Shown here one piece after another: positions 6,880-15,366 of a DNA stretch of 64,000 bases. Below the pieces are notes generated by a model that was not told the DNA's origin, ran no database searches, and was given only the letters and a program-made list of their open reading frames with translations. Each line of letters opens with the position of its first letter. Position 1 is the first letter of the stretch. The DNA is taken from assembly GCA_038199755.1 (NCBI GenBank), contig JBBPYR010000135.1, positions 41,218 through 105,217 on the forward strand. Direction: 5' to 3'. The translations under genes and the position numbers were made by a program. This DNA is from JBBPYR01 sp038199755 (GTDB lineage Bacteria > Chloroflexota > Ktedonobacteria > Ktedonobacterales > Ktedonobacteraceae).

Positions 6880-9405
6880 CTAGCGAGAACCAACTGTAAC
6901 CATCTCAGGAGTGAGCGTTATCGATCGATTCGTCAGGATGATGGTGCGACTTTCTCCCGCTTCAAGGTCAAAGTAATTGTCGGTGAAGTGGGTACGTTCA
7001 TCCGGCACGCTGATGTGCAAGAAATACGTATACGTCCTTGCGCGTAGCTGAACATGTAACTCGTGCTCACCATGTGCCGTGATGGTTATCTCAGGTTGTG
7101 CTGGTGTACGCTGTAACTCTTTGATGGGAGAAAAGAAGTATCGGTTTGCTGGAAACAGGCTATTCGTCGAATGTACCGATAGAAATCTTTCAGGACCAGA
7201 GGTAATCTTCCCTGCATCACTGCGCCAGACCACCTGACTACCGTTCGCCTCTACGCGTAACGGACAGCGTTCTTCCCACATTATATCGTTGGCAAAGGTT
7301 CCGAGTCTAATCGTGAGCGTATCCGCGACCTCTTTCAGCGTATCGTTTGTCACCCAGAGTTCAACGCCACCATCGGCGCATGCCTTAAAAGAGGCCAGTA
7401 GTGGAGCGTATGCTCTCTTGGTATAGAAGTAGCCAGCTTTCCCAAAACCATAGTAGTCCACAATACTCCAACTCAAGACAGGCCAGCAATCGTTCAATTG
7501 CCAGATGAGCGTGCCAGAACAATGGGGTTTGCGGCGCCGATAATGCTCAATCCCGAACTTGAGTCCCTCCGCCTGAGCAATCATGCTGTAGTCGATGTAC
7601 TCCTGTAAATTGCTGGGCAGACCCGTGACGGTTGCCATCAGGTTGTCACCCTTATTCTTGGGGTTATCCTTGTTGTGATGATCCATCGAGAGGCTATGAT
7701 AGTAGAGCTGATCGGCAGGAATATTGCGGCGTAATGTCTCGTAGACAGGCGATGCATGCATGCCAAATTCGCTGCTGAAGCGACCCATATCTTCAGCGTA
7801 ATGCAGAAAGGAAACACCCGCAGGACTCTGATCCACGCCAGCTTTCTCCCCAAAGCGGCGGGGAAGGTTGCCGTGCCACACTTGCCAGTTGTGTACGTCC
7901 CCATCCTCCATGGCATTGTAGTCATTTCCACCGTAAGGGCTACCGGGCCAGTACGGTGTTTTCCCATCAAGCTCTTTGACGATCTGGGGAAGAAGCGTGT
8001 CGTAGTAGAGCGATCCGGGAACAGGAACATTGGGTTTGTCCCAGTAGGTGCGATCATGAATCCACTGGTTTTCATTGTTGCCACACCACAGAGCCATGCA
8101 TGGATGGCTACGCAAGCGGCTTACTTGGTAACGCGCCTCAGCCTCAACTTCATGCACGAAGCTGGGGTTTTCCTGTGGGTACATGGCGCATGCGAACATA
8201 AAATCTTGCCATACCAGGACGCCTAAGCGATTGCAGAGTTCGTAAAAGACATCATGTTCGTAGATACCGCCGCCCCAGACGCGCACCATATTCATATTCG
8301 CCTCACACGCCGCACTCAGTAACACATCATATTGCTGTATCTTGAGTGCTCCCACAAAAGAGTGAGCAGGAATCCAGTCGGCTCCACGTGCGAAGATGGG
8401 CACACCATTGAGCACAAAGCGAAAAAAGCGCGTTCCCGGTTCCTCGGGATCAGGGGATTGGTCCAGTTCGAGCGTACGAATGCCGACCTCTTGCTGTCGT
8501 TGCTCAAGGTGCTTTCCATTGCGGGACAAGGTAATCTGTAGCGTATAGAGCGCAGGCTCACCTAGATCATGCGTCCACCATAGCTGGGGATTCGCTATTT
8601 CCAGATACACCTTTGTGGAGAGCTGAGAGCCGCCTTCTCGTAATGTCACTGTTTGCTCCACGATGGTTGTCGTTCCTGTGGAAGTGCCAGGTGGGAGCAA
8701 TGCGATAGCAAGTGCTACTGCTTGGTCTCCGCCAAATCGCTCTACGTCTACTTCAGCGGCTACCAAGGCTTTGTTGTTAGGCGTGTCTATCTCAACGGTC
8801 GAGAAATGTACTCCTTGGATGGTAGCATACCGCTGGCGGCGCAGTTCAACCGGACGCCAGATGCCAATAGTGGGTAAGCGTGGACCCCAATCCCAGCCAT
8901 AACCAAACTGCGCCTTACGCATCATAACGCGTTCGGGATTGCGCCCCCAGTTGTCGAATGGGGCTTGCGCTATCTGCTGAAGTGGAGGGTGAAAACAGAG
9001 GGCAAGTGTGTTAGACGAGTCAATGCGCAAGCGATGGCTCACATCGAAGACGGCCTCACGAAACATATTCTCATGGCTGCCCAGTACTTCACCATTAAGC
9101 CAGATAGTGACAAACGTGTCCAATCCCTCGAAGGCCAGCAGGTAACGCTCATCCTGGTCAAGCGGCGTCTTCTGGCTCTCGAAGCTGATACGGTACCACC
9201 ATTCCCGCTCTTCCATCCAGGCACACTTGTCTTCATTTCTATCATAAAATGGGTCCTCGATACGCCCAGCCTCAATCAGTGCTTGATGCACATCTCCGGG
9301 TGCCGTGATAGCGGTCCAATCACTCGTATCGAACTCCTCAGTAAATACCTGGCGAGCAGTTCCCTCTCCAGGCGCGAAATCCTGCAATTTCCAGAGATCG
9401 AACAC
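6880..9405 (-). CDS. Beta-mannosidase (GH2)
   Basis: An enzyme of about 841 residues that hydrolyses non-reducing beta-mannosyl ends of manno-oligosaccharides. A jelly-roll N-terminal domain, immunoglobulin-like domains, a TIM barrel and C-terminal beta domains follow the GH2 plan. The acid/base is E445 in CGNNENQW and the nucleophile E546 in SSEFGMH. No signal peptide is seen, so it acts in the cytoplasm on imported oligosaccharides. A TTG at 9411 is in frame, but the GAGAAAGGG ribosome-binding site is 6 nt from the GTG at 9405 and abuts the TTG, so GTG is preferred. It probably shares a transcript with the downstream ROK kinase. Confidence 0.92.
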   Translation of the reverse strand: MFDLWKLQDFAPGEGTARQVFTEEFDTSDWTAITAPGDVHQALIEAGRIEDPFYDRNEDKCAWMEEREWWYRISFESQKTPLDQDERYLLAFEGLDTFVTIWLNGEVLGSHENMFREAVFDVSHRLRIDSSNTLALCFHPPLQQIAQAPFDNWGRNPERVMMRKAQFGYGWDWGPRLPTIGIWRPVELRRQRYATIQGVHFSTVEIDTPNNKALVAAEVDVERFGGDQAVALAIALLPPGTSTGTTTIVEQTVTLREGGSQLSTKVYLEIANPQLWWTHDLGEPALYTLQITLSRNGKHLEQRQQEVGIRTLELDQSPDPEEPGTRFFRFVLNGVPIFARGADWIPAHSFVGALKIQQYDVLLSAACEANMNMVRVWGGGIYEHDVFYELCNRLGVLVWQDFMFACAMYPQENPSFVHEVEAEARYQVSRLRSHPCMALWCGNNENQWIHDRTYWDKPNVPVPGSLYYDTLLPQIVKELDGKTPYWPGSPYGGNDYNAMEDGDVHNWQVWHGNLPRRFGEKAGVDQSPAGVSFLHYAEDMGRFSSEFGMHASPVYETLRRNIPADQLYYHSLSMDHHNKDNPKNKGDNLMATVTGLPSNLQEYIDYSMIAQAEGLKFGIEHYRRRKPHCSGTLIWQLNDCWPVLSWSIVDYYGFGKAGYFYTKRAYAPLLASFKACADGGVELWVTNDTLKEVADTLTIRLGTFANDIMWEERCPLRVEANGSQVVWRSDAGKITSGPERFLSVHSTNSLFPANRYFFSPIKELQRTPAQPEITITAHGEHELHVQLRARTYTYFLHISVPDERTHFTDNYFDLEAGESRTIILTNRSITLTPEMVTVGSR

Positions 9406-9459
9406 GTTCAACCCTTTCTCTCAAATGATACAATTCATCTGGGCTCAAGTACGTTTAGC

Positions 9460-9918
9460 TTAGTATACACCGCCCAGCTTGCGGTGATCCCATGAAACGA
9501 TCTCGACAGGTTTGACCACCACGACAATGCGCTTCGCGGCTTGGGCGGCTACCATCGAGCTGGTCGTCTCAGTCAGTGGCCCTGTATAGCGTTCCCAGAT
9601 CAATTCACCAACGCGCTGCACGGTTTCGCCTGCCTCATGCAGAACCGCCTGCCCCTTTATCTGCACTCCACGCAATTCTTCATAGCGTTGACCCGTCTCA
9701 ACTAGGCAGGTCAAACGCGGGTCGCGGCGTAGATTGACCGCCTTTTGCGATCTGGCATAGGTCCAGAATGCAACCTGACCGTCAAGAAGCACATACCACA
9801 TCGCGACCAAATGCGGATAGCCGTCGTGGTCAATCGTGGCAACTTGCAAGGTGCGTTCCTCTTGGAGAAACGCCTGAATTTCTTCATCATTCATAGTGAT
9901 GAGTGAACGGCGACTCAT
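9460..9918 (-). CDS. PPOX-class pyridoxamine 5'-phosphate oxidase-like flavoprotein
   Basis: A 152-residue split-barrel protein. The N-terminal segment (LQVATIDHDGYPHLVAMWYVL) and the following RSQKAVNLRRDPR are the usual flavin-contacting strands of PPOX-class proteins, which bind FMN or F420 and act as oxidoreductases of varied substrates. ATG at 9918 is preceded by AGAGGG. It stops 54 bp from the mannosidase start on the same strand but is functionally unrelated. It is transcribed divergently from the metallo-hydrolase at 10005. FMN or F420 as cofactor cannot be decided by eye. Confidence 0.8.
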   Translation of the reverse strand: MSRRSLITMNDEEIQAFLQEERTLQVATIDHDGYPHLVAMWYVLLDGQVAFWTYARSQKAVNLRRDPRLTCLVETGQRYEELRGVQIKGQAVLHEAGETVQRVGELIWERYTGPLTETTSSMVAAQAAKRIVVVVKPVEIVSWDHRKLGGVY

Positions 9919-10004
9919 AATGACCCTCTGCTTCCTTGTGCTAAAATAACCTCATATAAACAAACACGACTTGCCCGAACGATAACGGAAAGTTTGGTCT
10001 TCAC

Positions 10005-10991
10005 ATGACACAACAAGCACACATTCACTTCTTTGAGCGGCTCTATCCCAGCGCAAACATGATACTGATACGTGGTGTGTACCCTGTTCTAGTCGATACG
10101 GGTTTTGGTGGCGACCTTGCCCGCACGGAAGCATTGCTCCGGCAAGCTGGTCAGACACCAGAGAGGCTTGCACTCATTGTGAACACACACTATCACATAG
10201 ATCACGCGGGCGGCAATTATGGTCTACAGCAAGGGTATAACATACCCATCGCCGCCCATCGTTGGGATGCCCAGCTCATCAACCAACACGACTCAGAGGC
10301 GTGTAGCGCGGAATGGCTTAATCAACCCATTGAACCCTATCACGTCGACCGTTCCCTTTCTGAAGGAGAGGAGATTGATACAGGTAGCGTTGTACTACAA
10401 GTGCTCCACACACCAGGTCACACATTAGGGCACATTGCGCTGTATGCACCTCGTGAGCAGGTGTTACTCTGCGGTGACGCCTTTCACCGTGATGATGTTG
10501 CTTGGCTTGGCATCTTTCGCGAAGGGGCTGGTGCTACCTATCGCAGCATGGAAACGCTTGATCGATTGGCACGCTTGCCACTACGTCAAGCCTATTCAGG
10601 GCATGGCCCAGCTATCGAAAACCCACTGGCCTCAATCAATGCGGCGCGTCGTCGCTATGAGAAATGGCTGCAAGAACCGGAAAAGCTAGCATGGCATGCC
10701 TGCAAACGTATCTTCACCTATGCTCTTATGCTCACGGGCGGCATTCAAGACGATGACACAGCGTTGACACACTATTTGTTGCAGCAACCCTGGTATCTCG
10801 ACTATACGCGTTATGTTTTTCGCTGTGAACCCAGCGCATTTGTCTCGGCATTCAAACAAGAACTCTTACGATCAAAAGCGGTTGCACAGCAAGATGGCCT
10901 ACTCATCGCTCTCACACCATTTAATCCACCACCACCGCAATGGTCTCCACGCTATAGCCGACCACGAGCATGGCCGCTGTCTGACGCTTGA
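10005..10991 (+). CDS. Metallo-beta-lactamase-fold hydrolase
   Basis: A 328-residue hydrolase. The zinc ligands are clear: H62-x-H64-x-D66-H67 (THYHIDH), H139 in HTPGHTLGH, D158 in CGDAFH and H200 in YSGHGP. The first 210 residues form the catalytic fold; the C-terminal 120 residues form a helical domain like that of many glyoxalase-II-like and lactonase-like MBL proteins. The substrate is unknown. No good ribosome-binding site precedes the ATG at 10005 (a GGAAAG is 13 nt upstream), so translation may be weak. Confidence 0.88.
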   Translation: MTQQAHIHFFERLYPSANMILIRGVYPVLVDTGFGGDLARTEALLRQAGQTPERLALIVNTHYHIDHAGGNYGLQQGYNIPIAAHRWDAQLINQHDSEACSAEWLNQPIEPYHVDRSLSEGEEIDTGSVVLQVLHTPGHTLGHIALYAPREQVLLCGDAFHRDDVAWLGIFREGAGATYRSMETLDRLARLPLRQAYSGHGPAIENPLASINAARRRYEKWLQEPEKLAWHACKRIFTYALMLTGGIQDDDTALTHYLLQQPWYLDYTRYVFRCEPSAFVSAFKQELLRSKAVAQQDGLLIALTPFNPPPPQWSPRYSRPRAWPLSDA

Positions 10992-11076
10992 CAAATAAGG
11001 TATATGGTTACTATAGTTGGGTAGTGCTTTCTACGTTGAAAGGCATGTCTCCCTGAAATTTGAGGAGGGTACCCTT

Positions 11077-12243
11077 ATGTCGCTGAAGACAAATGTAGAT
11101 GCTCTTTTGCATGCTGCTGTGCATGCAGGAGATGTCCCCGGAGTGACAGCAGTTGCCACAGATCGCAACGGAACGATCTACGAAGGTGGTTTCGGCTCGC
11201 GTACGCTCGGCACAGCAACTGAGATGACCCCTGATACCGTTGTCTGGATTGCCTCGATGACCAAGGCACTGACGAGCACAGCTGCCATGCAGCTTGTCGA
11301 GCAAGGCAAACTCACGCTCGACACGCTAGCAAGTGATATTGTGCCAGAGTTAGGTCAGGTGGTTGTGCTCGAAGGATATGATGCTGATGGTCAGCCGCGC
11401 ACCCGAGCACCGAAGCGAGCTATTACCCTACGTCACTTGCTCACGCACACAGCTGGTTTCAGCTACGAGTTCTGGAACGCGGATATCCTGCGCTATCTAG
11501 AGGTCAAAGGCGTGCCTCCTATCATCAGTTGCCAAAACGCGGCTTTGCAGCTGCCCTTGCTCTTTGATCCAGGAGACCGCTGGGAGTACGGCATCAATAT
11601 CGATTGGGCTGGTAAAATCGTGGAGGCGATCAGTGGTAAGAAGTTGGGCCTCTATCTTGCAGAAAATGTGCTTGGGCCACTGGACATGACCGATACTGCC
11701 TTCCACATAACACCAGCGATGCGGCAACGGCTTGCCCCAGTCCATCAGCGAGGCGAAGACGGCTCGCTTTCCCCCACCGATTTTGAAGTTCCCCAGAGCC
11801 CAGAGTTTGAAATGGGTGGTGGCGGCTTGTATGGGACGGCAGGTGATTATCTGAAGTTTGTGCGTATGATACTCAACCAGGGCAAAGTTGGTTCAGGGCA
11901 GATACTCAAAGCGGAAACTGTCGAACTGATGTCACGCAATGCTATGGGTGACTCTAAAGTGACCATGCTACATACGGCTATGCCGCCTGTCACTAACGAC
12001 GCCGAGTTCTTCCCCGGCATGCCAAAATCATGGGGATTGAGCTTCATGATTAATGACGAACAAGCTCCCACAGGTCGCTCAGTGGGTAGTCTGGCCTGGG
12101 CAGGACTTGCGAACACCTATTATTGGATTGACCAAGCACGTGGTCTAGGCGGTGTATACGCTACACAGATATTCCCCTTCGCCGATATCAAGTCTTTCCC
12201 CCTGTTCTTGGAATTCGAGAAAGCGGTGTATCAAAGCCGCTAA
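11077..12243 (+). CDS. Class C beta-lactamase-like serine hydrolase
   Basis: A 388-residue protein of the beta-lactamase/esterase (EstB, DD-peptidase-like) group. The nucleophile is in S60-M-T-K63, the second motif is Y171-G-I-N in place of the usual Y-S-N, and a GGGGLYGTAGDYLKF region follows. There is no signal peptide, which argues against antibiotic hydrolysis in the periplasm and for an esterase role. The frame is open from 11017, but GAGGAGGG lies 7 nt before the ATG at 11077, which fixes the start. It is monocistronic and ends before a strong hairpin. Confidence 0.88.
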   Translation: MSLKTNVDALLHAAVHAGDVPGVTAVATDRNGTIYEGGFGSRTLGTATEMTPDTVVWIASMTKALTSTAAMQLVEQGKLTLDTLASDIVPELGQVVVLEGYDADGQPRTRAPKRAITLRHLLTHTAGFSYEFWNADILRYLEVKGVPPIISCQNAALQLPLLFDPGDRWEYGINIDWAGKIVEAISGKKLGLYLAENVLGPLDMTDTAFHITPAMRQRLAPVHQRGEDGSLSPTDFEVPQSPEFEMGGGGLYGTAGDYLKFVRMILNQGKVGSGQILKAETVELMSRNAMGDSKVTMLHTAMPPVTNDAEFFPGMPKSWGLSFMINDEQAPTGRSVGSLAWAGLANTYYWIDQARGLGGVYATQIFPFADIKSFPLFLEFEKAVYQSR

Positions 12244-12272
12244 TCTATTTGTTCGCTAGTCCCAGAAAACGC

Positions 12273-12308
12273 GATGTGCAAGTTTTGTGAGTACAAAACT
12301 TGCACATC
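12273..12308. terminator. Hairpin after the serine hydrolase gene
   Basis: A perfect 16-bp inverted repeat (GATGTGCAAGTTTTGT and its complement) with a 4-nt GAGT loop, 30 bp after the stop codon. No T tract follows. Its position between convergent genes suggests a bidirectional terminator. Confidence 0.55.
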
Positions 12309-12434
12309 GGAAAGCGTGATATTTTGTGCAGAATGGCTCTAGAGGCTCTTATAGATATATTGAGAGTCAAGAAATAGCTGCTACCATAGGCTATCTGCTA
12401 TCCTATGGCTATACGAAGTTAAAAGCACTACCTT

Positions 12435-13124
12435 TTAAATAGGTGAGGTATGCACAGGTGAATTGATACCCGTAATATAAATACGGCGAATTCCTTGTAA
12501 AATGCGTTCTGGCGACAGACCGCGTTCCTGACGTTGGATGTGATAGAACATGGGGTGCAACGTGTTGAGGAGAGCGTCCGCTGTAAAAGAGATATCAAGA
12601 CTCGCTAACTCTCCTTGTTCTACAGCCACAGTGAGCAGACTCACGAACAGATCACGCAGCGATAGATAGAACGAAATATGTTGGCTGCGACTTGTTTCAT
12701 CACAAAATGCCTCTTGCATCTCATTGTGTGCGATTGGGCCTAACAATGCACCCTGCTCTTCCAGAAAAGCAATTAAATGTTTCAGTAAGCCATCGAGCCG
12801 TTCTAAGGCGGAAGAGCTTGCCTGTTCTGCAAATAGAGCATCGATTTTATGCATGAGTTGCTCATGATGCTCACGCAGCAAATCCATGCATAGTTCGCCC
12901 TTGTGAGCATAACGACGGTAGAGCGTGCCCTGCCCAACACCTGCCGCCTTGGCAATCTGGTGCATACTTACAGCCTGAACTCCATATTGGGCAAAAAGGC
13001 TTTGTGCCGCTTGCAAGATGCGACGACGGTGCTCCATCGCGTCTCGCCGCTCATGACGTACAGGGGTCTCCAGTTGCATGGTGACTCCAAAAAGCTTTGA
13101 GGTATCACGAGATTCCTTTATCAT
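12435..13124 (-). CDS. TetR-family repressor of the adjacent exporter
   Basis: A 229-residue regulator. The helix-turn-helix lies near residues 35-75 (ILQAAQSLFAQYGVQAV then KAAGVGQGTLYRRYAHK), followed by an all-helical ligand-binding domain. The frame is open from 13187, but AGAGGAAG precedes the ATG at 13124, and the upstream codons fall inside the promoter/operator region. It is divergent from the DrrAB-like ABC exporter, and two GGACA-N2-TGTCC palindromes lie between them, so it most likely represses both itself and the exporter until a toxic ligand binds. Confidence 0.9.
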   Translation of the reverse strand: MIKESRDTSKLFGVTMQLETPVRHERRDAMEHRRRILQAAQSLFAQYGVQAVSMHQIAKAAGVGQGTLYRRYAHKGELCMDLLREHHEQLMHKIDALFAEQASSSALERLDGLLKHLIAFLEEQGALLGPIAHNEMQEAFCDETSRSQHISFYLSLRDLFVSLLTVAVEQGELASLDISFTADALLNTLHPMFYHIQRQERGLSPERILQGIRRIYITGINSPVHTSPI

Positions 13125-13136
13125 GATTTCTTCCTC

Positions 13137-13165
13137 TTGACAAACGGACACGTGTCCGGTACAAT
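13137..13165 (+). promoter_or_regulatory. Sigma70-type promoter for the DrrAB-like exporter
   Basis: TTGACA at 13137-13142, a 17-nt spacer and TACAAT at 13160-13165. The first GGACA-N2-TGTCC operator lies inside the spacer. The predicted start is near 13172, giving a leader of about 147 nt before the ATPase gene. Confidence 0.75.
13145..13158. promoter_or_regulatory. TetR operator 1 (CGGACACGTGTCCG)
   Basis: A perfect 14-bp palindrome containing GGACA-N2-TGTCC, located between the -35 and -10 boxes of the plus-strand promoter. It shares its half-sites with the operator 28 bp further right. Confidence 0.7.
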
Positions 13166-13200
13166 ATCTATGTGGACATATGTCCACATAGATATTGTAC
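13159..13200. promoter_or_regulatory. 42-bp perfect palindrome holding TetR operator 2 and two -10 boxes
   Basis: The two 21-nt halves are exact reverse complements. The centre is GGACATATGTCC, the same half-sites as operator 1, and each outer end contributes a TACAAT box to one of two opposing promoters. A repressor bound at the centre would cover both transcription starts. Either transcript would carry part of this palindrome. Confidence 0.7.
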
Positions 13201-13222
13201 CATACGATAGCATGACGGTCAA
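13194..13222 (-). promoter_or_regulatory. Sigma70-type promoter for the TetR gene
   Basis: On the minus strand TTGACC (13222-13217), a 17-nt spacer and TACAAT (13199-13194). The predicted start near 13187 lies to the right of the plus-strand start near 13172, so the two promoters face each other and their first transcribed bases overlap. Confidence 0.65.
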
Positions 13223-13318
13223 CGTTGCGCTATTTCTCACCAGGACGGTTGCAAAATCTTGCACCTGCCCTGGGTTTTTCTGATATGACTCGGTATGACT
13301 CATTAGAGGAAAGAATTT

Positions 13319-14323
13319 ATGTCGAATAGACCCGCTATTCTTGCAGAGGGACTGCAAAAACATTATGGAACAACGCACGCCCTTGCCGGACTTGATTTAG
13401 AGGCTGAAGAAGGCACGGTTCTCGGCGTCCTCGGCCCCAATGGAGCTGGTAAGACGACCGCGGTACGTATACTCACCACACTGCTGCGCCCAGATGCGGG
13501 CCGTGCAGAGGTTGCCGGGCTGGATGTTGTTAAAGATGCACATCTTCTGCGCTCCCGTATTGGCCTCGCGGGTCAATACGCCGCCGTTGACGAATACCTG
13601 ACCGGATATGAAAACCTGAAAATGTTTGGGCAACTCTACCACTTATCAGGAACAGCCGCACGCCAACGTGCCAATGAGCTACTGAAACGCTTTGATCTGG
13701 TCGAAGCCGCTGGTCGTCCTGTGAAGACCTACTCTGGCGGTATGCGTCGTCGCCTCGACTTGGCGGCCAGCTTGATTATGACACCACCAGTCATCTTCCT
13801 GGATGAGCCAACGACTGGCCTTGATCCGCGTGGGCGTCTCGCCATGTGGGAGATCATTAGCGGTCTTGTCTCAGAGGGCACCACCGTTCTCCTTACCACA
13901 CAATACCTGGAGGAGGCCGATCAACTCGCCACGCAAATCGTGGTGATTGACCACGGGCGCGTGATCGCCAAAGGCACAGCGGACGAACTGAAAACACAGG
14001 TTGGTGGTGAACGACTTGAGATTACGGTGGCACGTGGAAGTGATATGAATGATGCATTACAAGCGGTTCACCCCTATAGCACGGGTGATATCCAGGTTGA
14101 TGCAACCACACGGCGAGTCGTGGTGCCAGTAGCAAATGGCGCACAGTTGCTTGTGTCCGTTGTGCGCGACCTCGATGCCGCACAAATTTCCCTGGACGAC
14201 CTAGCACTTCGTCGCCCCACGCTGGATGATGTCTTCCTATCACTGACGGGTCGCAGTACAGCCGAAGAGGATGTTGCCAGTGACGAAAAGGCCGATCGAC
14301 CTTTGGTAAGGAGTGTACGATGA
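13319..14323 (+). CDS. DrrA-like ABC transporter ATP-binding protein
   Basis: A 334-residue ATPase. Walker A GPNGAGKTT lies near residues 39-47, the ABC signature is YSGGMRRRLDLA and Walker B is VIFLDEPTTGLDP. The C-terminal 90 residues resemble the DrrA extension that couples the ATPase to its permease. ATG at 13319 follows GAGGAAAG. It overlaps the permease gene by 4 bp (ATGA) and lies behind a TetR-controlled promoter. Relatives export drugs such as daunorubicin or other hydrophobic compounds; the substrate here is unknown. Confidence 0.93.
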   Translation: MSNRPAILAEGLQKHYGTTHALAGLDLEAEEGTVLGVLGPNGAGKTTAVRILTTLLRPDAGRAEVAGLDVVKDAHLLRSRIGLAGQYAAVDEYLTGYENLKMFGQLYHLSGTAARQRANELLKRFDLVEAAGRPVKTYSGGMRRRLDLAASLIMTPPVIFLDEPTTGLDPRGRLAMWEIISGLVSEGTTVLLTTQYLEEADQLATQIVVIDHGRVIAKGTADELKTQVGGERLEITVARGSDMNDALQAVHPYSTGDIQVDATTRRVVVPVANGAQLLVSVVRDLDAAQISLDDLALRRPTLDDVFLSLTGRSTAEEDVASDEKADRPLVRSVR

Positions 14324-15138
14324 GCACTGATGCACAGAGAGTTGAACCATTGATTCCACAACAACGTCCCGCGCTGTATTGGACCTTTGCCGATGCACTG
14401 ATCCTGGCGCGACGGAACTTGATGCAAATTCCACGCATTCCAGAAGAGTTGCTCTTCTCGACCATTCAGCCAATCATGTTTGTGCTGCTCTTCCGCTATG
14501 TGTTCGGTGGAGCAATCGCCGTGAGCGGCACCACCTATGTGAATTACCTGATGGCTGGCATCTTTGCCCAAACGGTCATCTTCGGCTCAACCACAACAGG
14601 TATCGGGCTTGCTAATGACCTGCAAAAGGGCCTGGTTGATCGCTTCCGTTCACTGCCAATGGCGAAGTCAGCCGTGCTGACGGGCCGCACACTGTCTGAT
14701 CTGGTGCGGAACGTCTTCGTAGTGACGGTAATGTGGATCGTCGGCCTGCTGGTTGGCTTCCGACCAGAGGGTTCATTCTTTGAGCTTGCTGGTGCTGTCG
14801 GTCTGCTCTTGCTCGTAAGCTTTGCCTTCTCGTGGATCTCAGCAACGATCGGGATGGCGGTGAGTAGCGTTGAGGCGGCACAATCTGCTGGCTTCATCTG
14901 GCTGTTTCCGCTGACCTTTGCCAGCAGTGCATTCGTACCTACGAAAAGCATGCCTGACTGGTTGCGTCTCTTCGCAGAACATCAGCCAGTCTCACTCGTC
15001 GTCAACGGCGTACGTGGCTTGCTGCTCAATCAGCCTGATGCCGCCACAATCTGGCAGGCTGTCGCCTGGTGTGTGGGCATTCTCGTTGTCTTTATCCCAC
15101 TCGCAGTGCTGGCGTATGGGCGTCGTACAGCACGTTAA
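14320..15138 (+). CDS. DrrB-like ABC-2 type permease
   Basis: A 272-residue integral membrane protein with six predicted hydrophobic segments, among them PIMFVLLFRYVFGGAI and the region around LLLVSFAFSWISATIGM, the usual ABC-2 pattern. The pass near residue 195-215 contains the conserved FPLTFASSAFVP of DrrB-type permeases. It is translationally coupled to the ATPase gene. The pair makes a complete exporter, presumably as a homodimer of each subunit. A strong terminator follows 16 bp downstream, closing the operon. Confidence 0.92.
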   Translation: MSTDAQRVEPLIPQQRPALYWTFADALILARRNLMQIPRIPEELLFSTIQPIMFVLLFRYVFGGAIAVSGTTYVNYLMAGIFAQTVIFGSTTTGIGLANDLQKGLVDRFRSLPMAKSAVLTGRTLSDLVRNVFVVTVMWIVGLLVGFRPEGSFFELAGAVGLLLLVSFAFSWISATIGMAVSSVEAAQSAGFIWLFPLTFASSAFVPTKSMPDWLRLFAEHQPVSLVVNGVRGLLLNQPDAATIWQAVAWCVGILVVFIPLAVLAYGRRTAR

Positions 15139-15154
15139 ATACAGTTTATAGCAG

Positions 15155-15201
15155 ACAGGGCATGACGCGTGAATCCGCGTCATGCCCTGTTCTAGTTTTT
15201 A
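15155..15201 (+). terminator. Rho-independent terminator of the exporter operon
   Basis: A perfect 15-bp stem (ACAGGGCATGACGCG at 15155-15169 with its complement at 15176-15190), a 6-nt loop, and TTTTT at 15197-15201. This is one of the few hairpins here with a proper T run. Confidence 0.88.
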
Positions 15202-15366
15202 GGCTGGCTAAGAAGGTATAGTTATCTGTTTATCTCAGTGTATTGAAAGTATGCGACTATTCATCTCCATATTTAGGCCAGAGTTGTGGAAGAAATCAGA
15301 AAAAGGATATACTGATAAGTAGAGCAAATGAAGGTATGCCGTACAGGTACAAAGGGAGAGCGCGTC

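Noticed and set aside
8965..9495. 176-codon plus-strand frame opposite the beta-mannosidase gene
   Set aside because: It is an antisense shadow of a well-defined GH2 gene with intact catalytic residues; no family features and no ribosome-binding site.
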